From: CANDYO01 sp964627795
GTDB taxonomy: Bacteria; Pseudomonadota; Alphaproteobacteria; Rickettsiales; CANDYO01
DNA length: 64,000 nucleotides
Assembly (NCBI GenBank): GCA_964627795.1
Contig: CAZVLF010000001.1
Coordinates: forward strand, 186,001 to 250,000
Direction of reading: 5' to 3'
Under the pieces are notes generated by a model, which searched no databases, was not told the origin of the DNA, and saw nothing but the letters and a program-made list of their open reading frames with translations. Positions 9,174-18,069 of this stretch are shown here, one piece after another. Made by a program: the position numbers and the translations under genes. Positions within the stretch are counted from its first letter, which is position 1. Every line of letters begins with the position of its first letter.

Positions 9174-10388
9174 ATGAAAAATTGTACTGATAAAATTGTT
9201 AACTGGATTAATTATCGCCTTCCTATTTTCACTTTTTTACAACATTTAGGAGAATATAGAGCTCCTAAAAATTTAAGTTACTTATGGAATTTAGGGTCAA
9301 TTGCAGGCTTAGGGCTCGTGATTCAAATAATTACAGGCATATTACTAGCAATGCATTACACCCCAGAAGTTAATCATGCTTTTAATAGTGTTGAACATAT
9401 TATGAGAGATGTTAACAGCGGATGGATGCTTAGAAACATCCATGCTGTAGGAGCATCAATGTTTTTTATGGCCATTTATATCCATATTTTACGTGGAGTT
9501 TATTATGGTTCTTATAAATATCCTCGAGAACTTTTATGGTTTATCGGTATCATTATTTTTCTAGCAACCATGGCTACAGCTTTCATGGGTTATGTTCTTC
9601 CTTGGGGCCAAATGAGTTTTTGGGGAGCAACTGTTATTACCAATTTATTCTCAGCTATTCCTATAATAGGGGAATCAATTGTTAGTTGGTTATGGGGAGG
9701 ATTTGCAGTTGATAACCCAACTTTAAATAGGTTTTTTGCCTTACATTATCTTTTGCCATTTATTATTGTTGGCTTGGTGATGCTACATTTAGTTGCGCTA
9801 CATCAGCATGGATCAAATAACCCAACTGGAGTTGAAGTAAAATCAGAAAAAGATACCATACCTTTTCATCCCTACTACACTATTAAAGATTTTTTAGGTT
9901 TTGGTGTATATTTTATTATTTTCGCATATTTTGTCTTTTTTGCTCCTGATTTTCTTAATCATCCTGATAATCTTATACCTGCAAACCCTATGGTAACACC
10001 AGCTCATATTGTTCCAGAATGGTATTTCTTGCCGTTTTATGCAATCTTGCGTTCTATCCCAAATAAGCTTGCTGGCGTAGTGGCTATGCTATCATCTATA
10101 TTAATCTTATTTGCACTTCCATGGCTTGATAAATCAAGAGTAAAAAGTTTATCTTATCGTCCTTTATCAAGATTCTTTTTCTGGATTTTTGTTGCTGATG
10201 TATTATTGCTTGGTTATATTGGCAGCCAGCCAGCAGATGGGGCATTAGCAATAGTAGGATTATTTGCCACTTTATATTACTTCACTCACTTTCTTTTGAT
10301 TACTCCGTTAGCAAGTCGATTTGAGTCAACTTGCCCATTACCTGAATCAATAGACCAATCAACCAAACAAAGTTGTAACAAGGAGTAA
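9174..10388 (+). CDS. petB: Ubiquinol-cytochrome c reductase, cytochrome b
   Basis: The core membrane subunit of the bc1 complex carries both b haems and the two quinone sites. About eight transmembrane helices are evident over 404 residues. Haem-binding histidines lie in the helices containing IHAVGASMFF, IYIHILRG, FFALHYLLPF and VMLHLVALHQHG. The Qo-site signature PEWYFLPFYAILR is intact. The start is supported by AAAGGAG eight bases upstream. It is the middle gene of petABC, ending two bases before petC. Confidence 0.97.
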   Translation: MKNCTDKIVNWINYRLPIFTFLQHLGEYRAPKNLSYLWNLGSIAGLGLVIQIITGILLAMHYTPEVNHAFNSVEHIMRDVNSGWMLRNIHAVGASMFFMAIYIHILRGVYYGSYKYPRELLWFIGIIIFLATMATAFMGYVLPWGQMSFWGATVITNLFSAIPIIGESIVSWLWGGFAVDNPTLNRFFALHYLLPFIIVGLVMLHLVALHQHGSNNPTGVEVKSEKDTIPFHPYYTIKDFLGFGVYFIIFAYFVFFAPDFLNHPDNLIPANPMVTPAHIVPEWYFLPFYAILRSIPNKLAGVVAMLSSILILFALPWLDKSRVKSLSYRPLSRFFFWIFVADVLLLGYIGSQPADGALAIVGLFATLYYFTHFLLITPLASRFESTCPLPESIDQSTKQSCNKE

Positions 10389-10390
10389 AA

Positions 10391-11149
10391 ATGAAAAAAA
10401 TATTGCTTTTATTTAGCTTAATTTTTGCTGCAAGCGGAATTGTAATAGCAAGCACTGATAATTTACAACCTAAGAAACTCAAATGGAATTTTGATGGTAT
10501 GCTTGGCACCTTTGACCGCACCTCAATCCAAAGAGGGTTTCAAGTCTATCGAGAAGTTTGTGCAGCCTGCCATTCTCTTCATTTAGTCGCATTTAGGAAT
10601 CTTACTGAAATTGGCTTCAGTGAAGCAGAAGCCAAGGAAATTGCTAAAAACTATAATGTGGTTGATGGACCTAATGATTCAGGAGAAATGTTTGAACGCC
10701 CAGCCTTATTATCTGATCGGTTCCCTAGCCCTTATGCAAATGAAAAAGCTGCTAGAGCTTCTAATAATGGCACCTTTCCACCAGATCTATCTTTAGTTGT
10801 AAGAGCAAGAGAAAATGGCCCTGATTACATTTACTCTTTACTAACTGGTTTCAACCAAACTCCTCCTCAAGGAATGGTTATTCAAGATGGCATGCATTAC
10901 AACCCCTATTTCCCAGGAATGCAAATTTCTATGGCCCCACCATTATCTGAAGGTGTAGTAAGTTATGGAGATGGAACTAAAGCAACAATTGATCAAATGT
11001 CGAGAGATGTGGTTAATTTTCTTCAATGGACTGCTGACCCTAAAATGGAAAAACGCAAATCAACTGGAATTAAAGTATTGCTATTTTTAGCAATATTTAC
11101 TGCTTTATTTATTGTTGCTAAAAAACGTATGTGGAATGATATAGATTAA
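10391..11149 (+). CDS. petC: Ubiquinol-cytochrome c reductase, cytochrome c1
   Basis: Cytochrome c1 takes electrons from the Rieske protein and passes them to soluble or membrane cytochrome c. The 252-residue protein has a cleavable signal peptide (about residues 1-20), one CxxCH haem-attachment motif at Cys57-Cys60-His61, a likely axial Met in MQISMAPPL, and a C-terminal membrane anchor ending AKKRMW. The stop is followed by an inverted repeat before the convergent umuC. Unlike in many other alphaproteobacteria, b and c1 are separate genes and not a fused fbcH. Confidence 0.96.
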   Translation: MKKILLLFSLIFAASGIVIASTDNLQPKKLKWNFDGMLGTFDRTSIQRGFQVYREVCAACHSLHLVAFRNLTEIGFSEAEAKEIAKNYNVVDGPNDSGEMFERPALLSDRFPSPYANEKAARASNNGTFPPDLSLVVRARENGPDYIYSLLTGFNQTPPQGMVIQDGMHYNPYFPGMQISMAPPLSEGVVSYGDGTKATIDQMSRDVVNFLQWTADPKMEKRKSTGIKVLLFLAIFTALFIVAKKRMWNDID

Positions 11150-11162
11150 ACATCTATTAATA

Positions 11163-11199
11163 ATAAGCTAAATTGTAAAATATTAGTACTTTAGCTTAT
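11163..11199. terminator. Possible bidirectional terminator between petC and umuC
   Basis: A perfect 10-base inverted repeat, ATAAGCTAAA (11163-11172) and TTTAGCTTAT (11190-11199), lies between the convergent petC and umuC genes. The loop of 17 bases is long and no clear U tract follows, so this is a weak call based mainly on position. Confidence 0.35.
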
Positions 11200-11221
11200 A
11201 TCCATCCAAGCATCTTTTAGA

Positions 11222-12487
11222 TTAAGTTTGAGCTTTTGGTAGCTCATTCCAATTAGTAGTATAAAGAGGAGATTTTTTCTCACTCTGGCTTTGCCAAGCT
11301 CTTTTTAAACCTCCCATGCTAGCTATAAAAACTTTATTTTTCCCCATTTCACGGTTTATTGCATCTAAGGTTTTCATTAAATTATCTGATTTATTATAAT
11401 TATGCTTAGTAAATAAGTTATATTGCTCTTCTTTTGCTAACTTAATATCATATAAAATAATAGCTAACTTCTGATAGTGAAAGCCTTCTTTAAATATTAA
11501 CTCTAAGCCTTTTTTAGCTATTTTTAATATTTCTAAAGTGTTGTTGGTGGGGTAAAAAAAAGTAAGGTTTATACTATTATAATATTGTTCTATTTGGCTA
11601 CTAAATTTATTGGTTCTAATATATAAACAGCAGCCATCTGATCTAGCATTTTGTTTACGTAATTTTTCGCAAGCTTTACTAGTATAGTTAGCTAATGCTT
11701 CTTTCATTTCATCAAGGCTTATAATATCTTTCCCAAAAGATCTAGAATAAGTAATAGATTTTTTAGCTTGGTGTAAGGTGGTTAACTCTAAACAAGCTTC
11801 TCCTCTTAATTCATGTACAATTCTTTCTACAACTACATTAAAATTTTTTCTGATAAAATATGAATCTGTATCTCTTAATTCTTTTGCGGTTCCTATTCCC
11901 ATCATCCTTAGCTTTGAAGTTAAATTTCTTCCTATTCCCCAAATTTCTTCTACTGGGAACGACTCTAATATTTGCTCAATTTTATCTTTATCAATTAAAA
12001 TTGAGATGCCTTGATCTTTTTTAGCTAAATAATTTGCAATTTTAGCAAGTGTTTTAGTATAAGCTATTCCAATTGAAACTGGTATACCAGTCCATTGTTT
12101 AATTTTTTCTCTTATATTTTTAGCCTCTTTAAATAAATGTTCAAATTTTATTAAGTTTAAGTCTAAAAAAGCTTCATCTATTGAATAGCCTTCAACTTTA
12201 GGCGAGAAATGCTTTAAGCTCTCCATCACTCTTCGCGACATATCACTATATAATTCAAAATTGCTTGAAAAAACTTGAACTTTATTTTGGCTAATTAATT
12301 TTTGGAACTTAAAAAGTGGCTCTCCCATTTTGATTCCAAGCGCTTTAGCTTCATTAGAACGAGAAATAGCACAACCATCATTATTTGATAAAACAACTAT
12401 AGGCTTATTTTCAAGTGAAGGATTAAAAACTCTTTCACATGAAACAAAAAAATTATTACAATCAACTAAAGCTATGATATTATTCAT
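11222..12487 (-). CDS. umuC: Y-family DNA polymerase V catalytic subunit
   Basis: UmuC, with processed UmuD, forms the translesion polymerase Pol V, which copies past DNA damage with low fidelity. The 421 residues match the normal length. Y-family motifs are intact: ALVDCNNFFVSCERVF with the first catalytic Asp near the N-terminus, and YSIDEAFLDL carrying the catalytic Asp-Glu pair. The helix-hairpin-helix region (WGIGRNLTSKLRMMGIGTA) and little-finger domain follow, then a UmuC-type C-terminal extension. The ATG overlaps the end of umuD by four bases, giving translational coupling. umuDC is uncommon in the small genomes of Rickettsiales (established knowledge, from memory). Confidence 0.93.
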   Translation of the reverse strand: MNNIIALVDCNNFFVSCERVFNPSLENKPIVVLSNNDGCAISRSNEAKALGIKMGEPLFKFQKLISQNKVQVFSSNFELYSDMSRRVMESLKHFSPKVEGYSIDEAFLDLNLIKFEHLFKEAKNIREKIKQWTGIPVSIGIAYTKTLAKIANYLAKKDQGISILIDKDKIEQILESFPVEEIWGIGRNLTSKLRMMGIGTAKELRDTDSYFIRKNFNVVVERIVHELRGEACLELTTLHQAKKSITYSRSFGKDIISLDEMKEALANYTSKACEKLRKQNARSDGCCLYIRTNKFSSQIEQYYNSINLTFFYPTNNTLEILKIAKKGLELIFKEGFHYQKLAIILYDIKLAKEEQYNLFTKHNYNKSDNLMKTLDAINREMGKNKVFIASMGGLKRAWQSQSEKKSPLYTTNWNELPKAQT

Positions 12488-12897
12488 AATGGATGAATAA
12501 CATTAGTTACAATGCCCCAAATATAAATATTATTATTCTCACTAATTTTAATTGCAGGATACTCATCATTTTCAGCTACTAAGTAAATTTCTTTATTTTT
12601 TATTTTCAACCTTTTAACTGTAAGATATCCATCAATTGCTGCAATTACAATTTTTCCATTTGTAGGGCTCAAGCTTCTATCAACAATTAACAAGTCATTA
12701 TCGAAAATTCCAACATTTTGCATTGAATTACCACTTGCTCTTACAAAAAAAGTTGCAGCTGGGTGCTTAATTAAATAAGAGTTTAAATCTATATTTTTAT
12801 CTATATGATCATCTGCAAATGAAGGAAATCCGGCCTCCACCTTAGAAGACACCAAAGGTATTTCTTGTCCTTGAGATTGTAATTTGGAATTATTCAT
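12484..12897 (-). CDS. umuD: DNA polymerase V regulatory subunit, S24 family autoprotease
   Basis: UmuD is a LexA-fold serine protease-like protein that cleaves its own N-terminus when stimulated by RecA filaments, producing the active subunit. The 137-residue sequence has the cleavage junction at Ala22-Gly23 in VEAGFPSFADD, the nucleophile Ser58 in ASGNSMQ, and the general-base Lys95 in LTVKRLKI. It lacks a DNA-binding domain, which separates it from LexA. The start overlaps one copy of a repeated decamer, described separately. It is the first gene of umuDC. Confidence 0.93.
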   Translation of the reverse strand: MNNSKLQSQGQEIPLVSSKVEAGFPSFADDHIDKNIDLNSYLIKHPAATFFVRASGNSMQNVGIFDNDLLIVDRSLSPTNGKIVIAAIDGYLTVKRLKIKNKEIYLVAENDEYPAIKISENNNIYIWGIVTNVIHPL

Positions 12898-12939
12898 ATT
12901 AGTACTTATTTACCAAAACCCGATTATAGCATATTAGTA
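12895..12939 (-). promoter_or_regulatory. Repeated decamer and -10 element upstream of umuD
   Basis: On the minus strand TACTAATATG occurs twice: at 12930-12939, immediately followed by a TATAAT -10-like hexamer (12923-12928), and at 12895-12904, where its last three bases are the umuD start codon. The copies are 35 bases apart in the same orientation. They may be binding sites for a repressor that controls umuDC. Neither the E. coli LexA box (CTG-N10-CAG) nor the alphaproteobacterial GTTC-N7-GTTC box is visible. Confidence 0.35.
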
Positions 12940-13005
12940 TAATTAAGCTTAAGTATTTTTAACAAAATTTTTTTAAAATCAATTTAGGCTTTTTTACTTA
13001 GAAGT

Positions 13006-13082
13006 TGGTCGGAACGACTGGATTTGAACCAGCGACCCCTAGACCCCCAGTCTAGTGCGCTACCTAGCTGCGCTACGCTCCG
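13006..13082 (-). tRNA. tRNA-Pro (anticodon GGG)
   Basis: On the minus strand acceptor arms CGGAGCG and CGTTCCG pair with one G-U, followed by discriminator A and an encoded CCA (13006-13008). The anticodon stem CTAGA/TCTAG holds loop CTGGGGG, giving anticodon GGG. The T-arm reads CTGGTTCAAATCCAG. It reads CCU and CCC codons and lies between the Ala/Glu-rich gene and umuD. Confidence 0.96.
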
Positions 13083-13108
13083 AGATTATTTACAATTATC
13101 TAATGTGG

Positions 13109-13453
13109 CTATAAAAATTCCCAATCATCTTCAGAAAATGTTCCTGCTAAAGCAGATGAAGGTGGTATATTAACTTCCGCTCTTTCAAAAGTACTATTTC
13201 TTGGATTTAATGATGAAGAACAAATAGTGGATAAAGATCCATCCATTTTTCCTTCTTCAGCTTCATTAGTTGAATTATCTTTGGTTTCCTCATTACTTGC
13301 TTCTGAAGCCGTCTCAACCATTCTTGCTGCTTCTTCTACTGCTCTTTGAGCTCTATAAGCTGCAACTACTTTTTCAATTTCTGCTCTCTTTACTGCTTCT
13401 TCAGCCTTTTTTGTTGCTGCAGCTTCATCAGCAGGTTTAAATTTTTTAGGCAT
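13109..13453 (-). CDS. Small Ala/Glu-rich protein of unknown function
   Basis: I do not recognise this 114-residue protein. The chosen start, ATG 13453-13451 (MPKKFKPADE), lies three bases after the ispE stop and has an AGAGGG site nine bases upstream. An in-frame upstream ATG at 13486 would overlap ispE by 31 bases. The first half is a highly charged Ala/Glu/Lys helix or coiled coil; the second half is acidic and disordered. The C-terminus ends in the acidic-aromatic motif EDDWEFL. The Ala richness is unusual in this AT-rich genome. No signal peptide or membrane segment is seen. It is the last gene of the infA-maf-ispE run. Confidence 0.65.
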   Translation of the reverse strand: MPKKFKPADEAAATKKAEEAVKRAEIEKVVAAYRAQRAVEEAARMVETASEASNEETKDNSTNEAEEGKMDGSLSTICSSSLNPRNSTFERAEVNIPPSSALAGTFSEDDWEFL

Positions 13454-13455
13454 AG

Positions 13456-14298
13456 CTAACCCTCTATCTTTGTTATTTTTACCCAATAATCAGGGGCTTT
13501 ACTTTTTATTTCTTCATAAGCTTTAGCTGCACTTTGATAATCTTCAAAGATGCCAAAGCAGGTTGGCCCTGATCCTGACATTCTCGCCAATTTACAATTT
13601 TCTTGTTTATTTAGCAAGTTTAAGATCAATCTAACTTCATCAAGAAGTAAAATAGAAGTTTCTGTAAGATCATTTTTTAAATATTGAAGCTTATGAATAA
13701 GAAATTCTAAATCATTCTTAAAATCCATATCTTCATCTAAAATAACTTCACTTTTATTTGCTAATTTTAAATTAGCAAATACATCCTTAGTAAGAAGCTT
13801 TTTTTTAGGATTGACCAGAACTACATAAAATATAGGGAAATTGATTATTTTTTTTATCTTCTCACCAATCCCCCAGCAAATGGAAGGCTTATTTAAGTAG
13901 CAAATTGGTAAATCTGCTCCCATCTTAGCAATTTCTTCAGCCAATTTTTCATCTAGCTCTTTATTATTAAATAAAAACCTAGCCAAAGCTGCCGCATCAG
14001 CTGACCCCCCGCCTAAACCTGCGGCTACTGGAATATTTTTTACTAGCTTACAACGATAATTCTGGTTTTTAGTATATTTTGCTTGCACATGTTCAAGAAT
14101 ATTCTTTTCGGTTAGTTCATGAGCAAATTCTCCACCTTCCACTGTGACCATATTTTTTTTACATGGTATAAGCTCTAATTCATCATAAATATCTTTAGCA
14201 AACACTACTATACTTTCAATATTATGGTATCCATCTAACCTTTTATCTAAGATATTAAAGAAAAGGTTAATCTTTGCTGGAGCAATGAGTTTTATCAT
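13456..14298 (-). CDS. ispE: 4-diphosphocytidyl-2-C-methyl-D-erythritol kinase
   Basis: IspE phosphorylates CDP-methylerythritol in the MEP pathway to isopentenyl diphosphate. The 280-residue protein begins with the canonical IKLIAPAKINLFFNI and contains the GHMP-kinase ATP-binding loop PVAAGLGGGSADAAAL and the C-terminal signature ARMSGSGPTCFGIF. Length is normal. Its start overlaps the 3' end of maf by 32 bases. Because the canonical N-terminus begins at that ATG, the overlap is real and suggests coupled translation. Confidence 0.96.
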   Translation of the reverse strand: MIKLIAPAKINLFFNILDKRLDGYHNIESIVVFAKDIYDELELIPCKKNMVTVEGGEFAHELTEKNILEHVQAKYTKNQNYRCKLVKNIPVAAGLGGGSADAAALARFLFNNKELDEKLAEEIAKMGADLPICYLNKPSICWGIGEKIKKIINFPIFYVVLVNPKKKLLTKDVFANLKLANKSEVILDEDMDFKNDLEFLIHKLQYLKNDLTETSILLLDEVRLILNLLNKQENCKLARMSGSGPTCFGIFEDYQSAAKAYEEIKSKAPDYWVKITKIEG

Positions 14299-14887
14299 TA
14301 TATCCTAACCCTTTTAACAATTTCAATGTTTGAGTTAAAGGTAAGCCAACAATACCTGAATAAGAACCGGTGATTGATTCGAGTAAGGTTTCTCCATAAT
14401 TTTGAATAGAAAATCCTCCAGCTTTATCTAGAAAATCTACTTTTTCAAAATAATTTTTTAGTTCTTCATCACTTACTCTTTTAAATTTCAGATCACTTGT
14501 CACTAATTTTGAAGAAATTTGAACTAGATCACAACCTTGAATTTTTGCTACTGCTACCGCACTATGAACTTTAATTCTGCGGCCTGAGAAAAACTTTAAA
14601 TATTCTTTAGCTTGCTCTAGGCTTAATGCTTTACCAAAAATTTTAGCTTTAGTTGCCATTATTGTATCTGCTGCAATTATAAAAGCATTGCCTTTAATAT
14701 TAAGCGAGGCCGCTTTAGCTTTTTCAGTTGCTAGTCTTCTTGCAGTTTGCTGAGGTGTATCTCTTTTTATAGGAGCTTCATTAATATCAGGAGATACTAT
14801 TTGATCTGGGACAATACCAATACTCTCTAACAAAATTTTTCTTCTTAGAGAAGACGAAGCTAAAATTAATTTATAAGATGATTGCAT
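14267..14887 (-). CDS. maf: Maf family nucleoside triphosphate pyrophosphatase
   Basis: Maf proteins hydrolyse non-canonical or pyrimidine nucleoside triphosphates to monophosphates, cleaning the nucleotide pool. The 206-residue sequence opens with the typical ILASSSLRRKILLESIG, contains the acidic ADTIM motif and FSGRRIKVHSAVAV, and ends in YSGIVGLPL. Its ATG shares one base with the infA stop (TAATG), and its tail overlaps ispE. The exact substrate subtype cannot be fixed by eye. Confidence 0.93.
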   Translation of the reverse strand: MQSSYKLILASSSLRRKILLESIGIVPDQIVSPDINEAPIKRDTPQQTARRLATEKAKAASLNIKGNAFIIAADTIMATKAKIFGKALSLEQAKEYLKFFSGRRIKVHSAVAVAKIQGCDLVQISSKLVTSDLKFKRVSDEELKNYFEKVDFLDKAGGFSIQNYGETLLESITGSYSGIVGLPLTQTLKLLKGLGYNDKTHCSSKD

Positions 14888-15105
14888 TATTTAAGTCTGA
14901 GAATAATTCTAGCCTTAGTTAGATCGTAAGGTGTCATTTCTACCATAACCTTATCACCAGCTAGTATTCTAATTCTATTTTTTCTCATTTTGCCTGAAGT
15001 ATGAGCAATTACTTCATGACCATTTTCAAGAGTAACCCTAAACATAGCATTAGGTAATAACTCATTTACCACGCCATTAAATTCTATTAATTCTTCTTTA
15101 GCCAT
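14887..15105 (-). CDS. infA: Translation initiation factor IF-1
   Basis: IF-1 occupies the ribosomal A site during initiation. The 72-residue OB-fold protein is full length and canonical: MAKEELIEFNGVV at the start, GHEVIAHTSGKMRKNRIRIL in the middle and TPYDLTKARI near the end. It heads the infA-maf-ispE cluster, with one-base overlap to maf. Confidence 0.98.
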   Translation of the reverse strand: MAKEELIEFNGVVNELLPNAMFRVTLENGHEVIAHTSGKMRKNRIRILAGDKVMVEMTPYDLTKARIILRLK

Positions 15106-15155
15106 ATTTATTCCTTAAATTTTAAAATTTGATGTTACAGTTTTATTTATTAATA

Positions 15156-16406
15156 TCAAAGTCTCTCAATGAAAGGAAGGATTTTTTTACTAATTTTTTC
15201 TTTAACCTGAAACATTTCTTCCACAATTTCCATACTTTTATTTACATAAGAACCAAAATCAACTGGGTGAGAAAAAAAATTATCAATGTAATTTGCAATT
15301 TCATCAACATCTTTTGCTAAAATAGCTGCTTTTTCATTTAAAAAGAGCTCTGATACTTCTTTTGAGTTAGAGTAATTAGGTCCAAAAATTATTAAATTTC
15401 CTAATTTTGCTGGCTCTAAAAAACTATGTGCAATTCTTTTCCATGAACCTCCAATACAAACCACTTTACTTAAACGATAAAAAATTCCTAGCTCTCCTAA
15501 TGTATCAACAATAAAAATATCAGTATCCTTGGTTATTTCATGATTTTGCGATCTAAAAGCTAAGTGAAGACCTTCTAAATCATTTATAACTTCTTGTATT
15601 CGCTGAGGATGCCTAGGAGCAATGATTGTTAGCAAATTAGGAAACTTTGCTTTAAGTTTAAGATGTACCTCTTTAAGCATCGCCTCTTCTTTGGCATGAG
15701 TACTGGCTCCTAAGATAATTTTTCTATTCTCTACTTGTTTAATTAAAGCTTCCAGCTTATTTGGATCAAAATCAAACTGTGAAGCTACATATTTAAGATT
15801 TCCTAAATATAATATATTTTCTCCTCCCAACTGTTCCAAGTAATTTTTTGTTTCCTCACTTTGCGCTAATATTAAGTCAAATTGAGCAAAAATCATCTTG
15901 GAAAAATTTTTAAATTTTTTCCATATTCTGAAGGAAGAGTTAGAAATTCTTGCATTTACTAATAATTTTATAGCTTTGCATTGAAGAAGCATATTGGGCC
16001 AAATTTCAGATTCAGTCCAGATCACTAAATCAGGACGCCAATATTTTAAAAATCTTCTTACAATTATAATAGAATCTAATGGCATAAATTGATGAAAAGA
16101 ATTTTTAGGGAGGTTATTGTGAGCAATTGTTGCTGCCGTTAAAGTAACTGTTGTTACTAAAACTGAATGATTAAACTTTTCACAAATCATTTTTATTATC
16201 GGCAAGATTGCATTAAACTCTCCAATACTTGCTGCATGAAACCAAATTAGCTTGCCATCAGGTCGTGAAATAGTTGAATACCCTAATTTTTCTTTGTATC
16301 GTAGTTTATTCTCTTTTCCTTTAAACACGCGAAAACTTAGCAAAATAATAATAAAGGGATAAATAATCCATGATATAAACTGATAAAATTTATTCATAAA
16401 ATCCAA
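15156..16406 (-). CDS. waaA: 3-deoxy-D-manno-octulosonic acid (Kdo) transferase
   Basis: WaaA attaches Kdo from CMP-Kdo to lipid IVA at the cytoplasmic face of the inner membrane, the first step of LPS core assembly. The 416-residue GT30 protein has an N-terminal membrane anchor, the acceptor-binding GKLIWFHAASIGEF segment with the conserved Glu, RPDLVIWTESEIWPNML, and a GT-B donor domain containing APRHPQR and LGELGIFYRLS. Length is normal. Its presence means the organism makes Kdo-containing LPS. It lies downstream of the GT90 array on the same strand, 430 bases from its last gene. Confidence 0.94.
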   Translation of the reverse strand: MDFMNKFYQFISWIIYPFIIILLSFRVFKGKENKLRYKEKLGYSTISRPDGKLIWFHAASIGEFNAILPIIKMICEKFNHSVLVTTVTLTAATIAHNNLPKNSFHQFMPLDSIIIVRRFLKYWRPDLVIWTESEIWPNMLLQCKAIKLLVNARISNSSFRIWKKFKNFSKMIFAQFDLILAQSEETKNYLEQLGGENILYLGNLKYVASQFDFDPNKLEALIKQVENRKIILGASTHAKEEAMLKEVHLKLKAKFPNLLTIIAPRHPQRIQEVINDLEGLHLAFRSQNHEITKDTDIFIVDTLGELGIFYRLSKVVCIGGSWKRIAHSFLEPAKLGNLIIFGPNYSNSKEVSELFLNEKAAILAKDVDEIANYIDNFFSHPVDFGSYVNKSMEIVEEMFQVKEKISKKILPFIERL

Positions 16407-16836
16407 TTATAAAGGTTTTCATAATTCATTCTTATTATTTAAGAAATCATCTTATAAACTAAATTAGCTTTCTAATTGTCTTATAGCAACATTTTTTAAT
16501 TTTATTAGCTTGATAAGTCTACTTAAACTTAAGGATAATTACTTTTATTAAGAAAAATTCTCTCGAAGCTTAATTTTTATAAAATGTAAAATTGCTTAAG
16601 GTAAAGATATGATTTTCTCTGCTTTTCTGAATGATCATTATTACTTATTTGCTTAACCTTAGGATCATTTTCCTTCATCTAATTAAGTGTTTTAGAAAAT
16701 ATCACTAAGCTTAGCTTAGAAAATGGAGATAAATTAGAAAGTTTAAATTCATTATATCCTTTAAATATTCTTAAATTTCCTGTAGTAGCTTCTCTTCAAA
16801 TTTTTAATTAACAGATTAAAATATCAATTTATTTAA
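16407..16836. other. 430-base gap between the GT90 array and waaA
   Basis: No intact gene. On the + strand a 42-codon open stretch (16683-16811) reads as a Leu/Asn/Ser-rich peptide (SLENGDKLESLNSLYPLN) with spacing vaguely like a leucine-rich repeat; it has no start codon and is preceded by a stop. It could be a gene fragment or chance. The remainder is AT-rich and probably holds the waaA promoter. Confidence 0.3.
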
Positions 16837-18069
16837 CTATTTTCTCCATAAATACATCATCAGCTCTCTAAGCAAGCGTGTTAAAGAAAATACCTTCTCA
16901 GAAGTTGGTAGGGTAGAAGCTATTTTTTTATCTTGTTGTATTTTACTATATTCATTAAGACTAATAACCATATGAGCTTCTATATCCTCAGGCATCAAGT
17001 TATTCTGAATAAATTTTTGAGCATTATAAGTGATATGTTTCAGTTTTTGGTCATTATTCTTTAACCAATCAAACTTTTCAAAGATATCTGTTAAATCCTT
17101 TTTAAGAGGAATGTAATGAATATAAGGCTTTAACGCCGGATAAAACCATTGAATATTTGAGGTCTCTTGTCTAAGCAAAACTGAATTTGAGCTAAGAATC
17201 CAAGGAACTCTAACCCATGGACTTGTATTCCCATCAACTGCAATTAGATATTTATATTTTAAGTGTTCTTCTTCACTTACTGGATCTGCATTTTTATATA
17301 AAATTTTCATTATGCTTAAAAGCTTTTTCCCATCATAGCCACTAGAAAATTCAGGAAATTTAGTTATAACTGCATCAATTTTATCAGGAAACAACTTTGA
17401 AAGAAAAACTAGCTTCAACCTAATCAATTTATCAATATTAGAAACATTATAAAAATTTATAGATTTACTACCTGTACTTGCTCCACGCCAAAATATTTTT
17501 TCTATTTTATTATCCCAAGGGTAATTATCTTTGGCAACAGAAACTCGATTTATTATAGATTTCCATTTCTTACTTGCTATTAAAGCATCAGGCATTAAAA
17601 ATTTATTATTTTCGCATAGTGAATCTGTATTTTTAGACATCATAAAAGCAGGAATTTGAAGTGCTAGTTCTTCTTCTACTTTCAAAGGAATTATCTCATC
17701 TCTTCCATATATAATAAAGTCTACATCCGGCATTTTATATTTCTTGATTAAATCACTAAAATATTTAACTAAACTTATATAATATAGTGAATTAAGGTGG
17801 AAACTATCTGTATAAAGCGATTGATTGACTATTTGAAAGCGCATCAATTTTTGATCTTTCTTTAATTTATCATTTTTCCATAAATTATTTAAATCTGCCT
17901 GACTTACTTTCTTTCCTTGAAATTGATTAAGGATAAAATTTAGAATTAATTTCCTTTCTTCAGAAGGGTTTTGTAAGTAATATTCTTGTGCAGTTATATT
18001 TTTTAAACTACCTGCAAAGCAAAGGTTAGTAATAAAAATAATTATTAATATTCGAACTAACATCACCAT
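16837..18069 (-). CDS. GT90 (CAP10-like) glycosyltransferase, copy A
   Basis: This 410-residue member of glycosyltransferase family 90 is the last gene of the array. A signal peptide (about residues 1-19, ending CFAG) precedes the conserved N-terminal module (SEERKLILNFILNQF). The GT90 core follows: PDVDFIIYGRDEI with the putative catalytic Asp, FWRGASTGS, then HLKYKYLIAVDGN, RVPWILSSNSVLL and WFYPALKPYIHYIPL. The block order matches that of eukaryotic POGLUT1/Rumi and fungal Cap10. It belongs to subtype 1 (RDE) with copy B. Its ATG lies inside the last Trp codon of copy B (seven-base overlap); a second ATG two codons on is an alternative start. The C-terminus ends MMYLWRK. Donor and acceptor are unknown. 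Confidence 0.88.
   Translation of the reverse strand: MVMLVRILIIIFITNLCFAGSLKNITAQEYYLQNPSEERKLILNFILNQFQGKKVSQADLNNLWKNDKLKKDQKLMRFQIVNQSLYTDSFHLNSLYYISLVKYFSDLIKKYKMPDVDFIIYGRDEIIPLKVEEELALQIPAFMMSKNTDSLCENNKFLMPDALIASKKWKSIINRVSVAKDNYPWDNKIEKIFWRGASTGSKSINFYNVSNIDKLIRLKLVFLSKLFPDKIDAVITKFPEFSSGYDGKKLLSIMKILYKNADPVSEEEHLKYKYLIAVDGNTSPWVRVPWILSSNSVLLRQETSNIQWFYPALKPYIHYIPLKKDLTDIFEKFDWLKNNDQKLKHITYNAQKFIQNNLMPEDIEAHMVISLNEYSKIQQDKKIASTLPTSEKVFSLTRLLRELMMYLWRK

Noticed and set aside
12895..12940. LexA-type SOS box upstream of umuD
   Set aside because: Neither CTG-N10-CAG nor GTTC-N7-GTTC is present; only the decamer repeat is reported.
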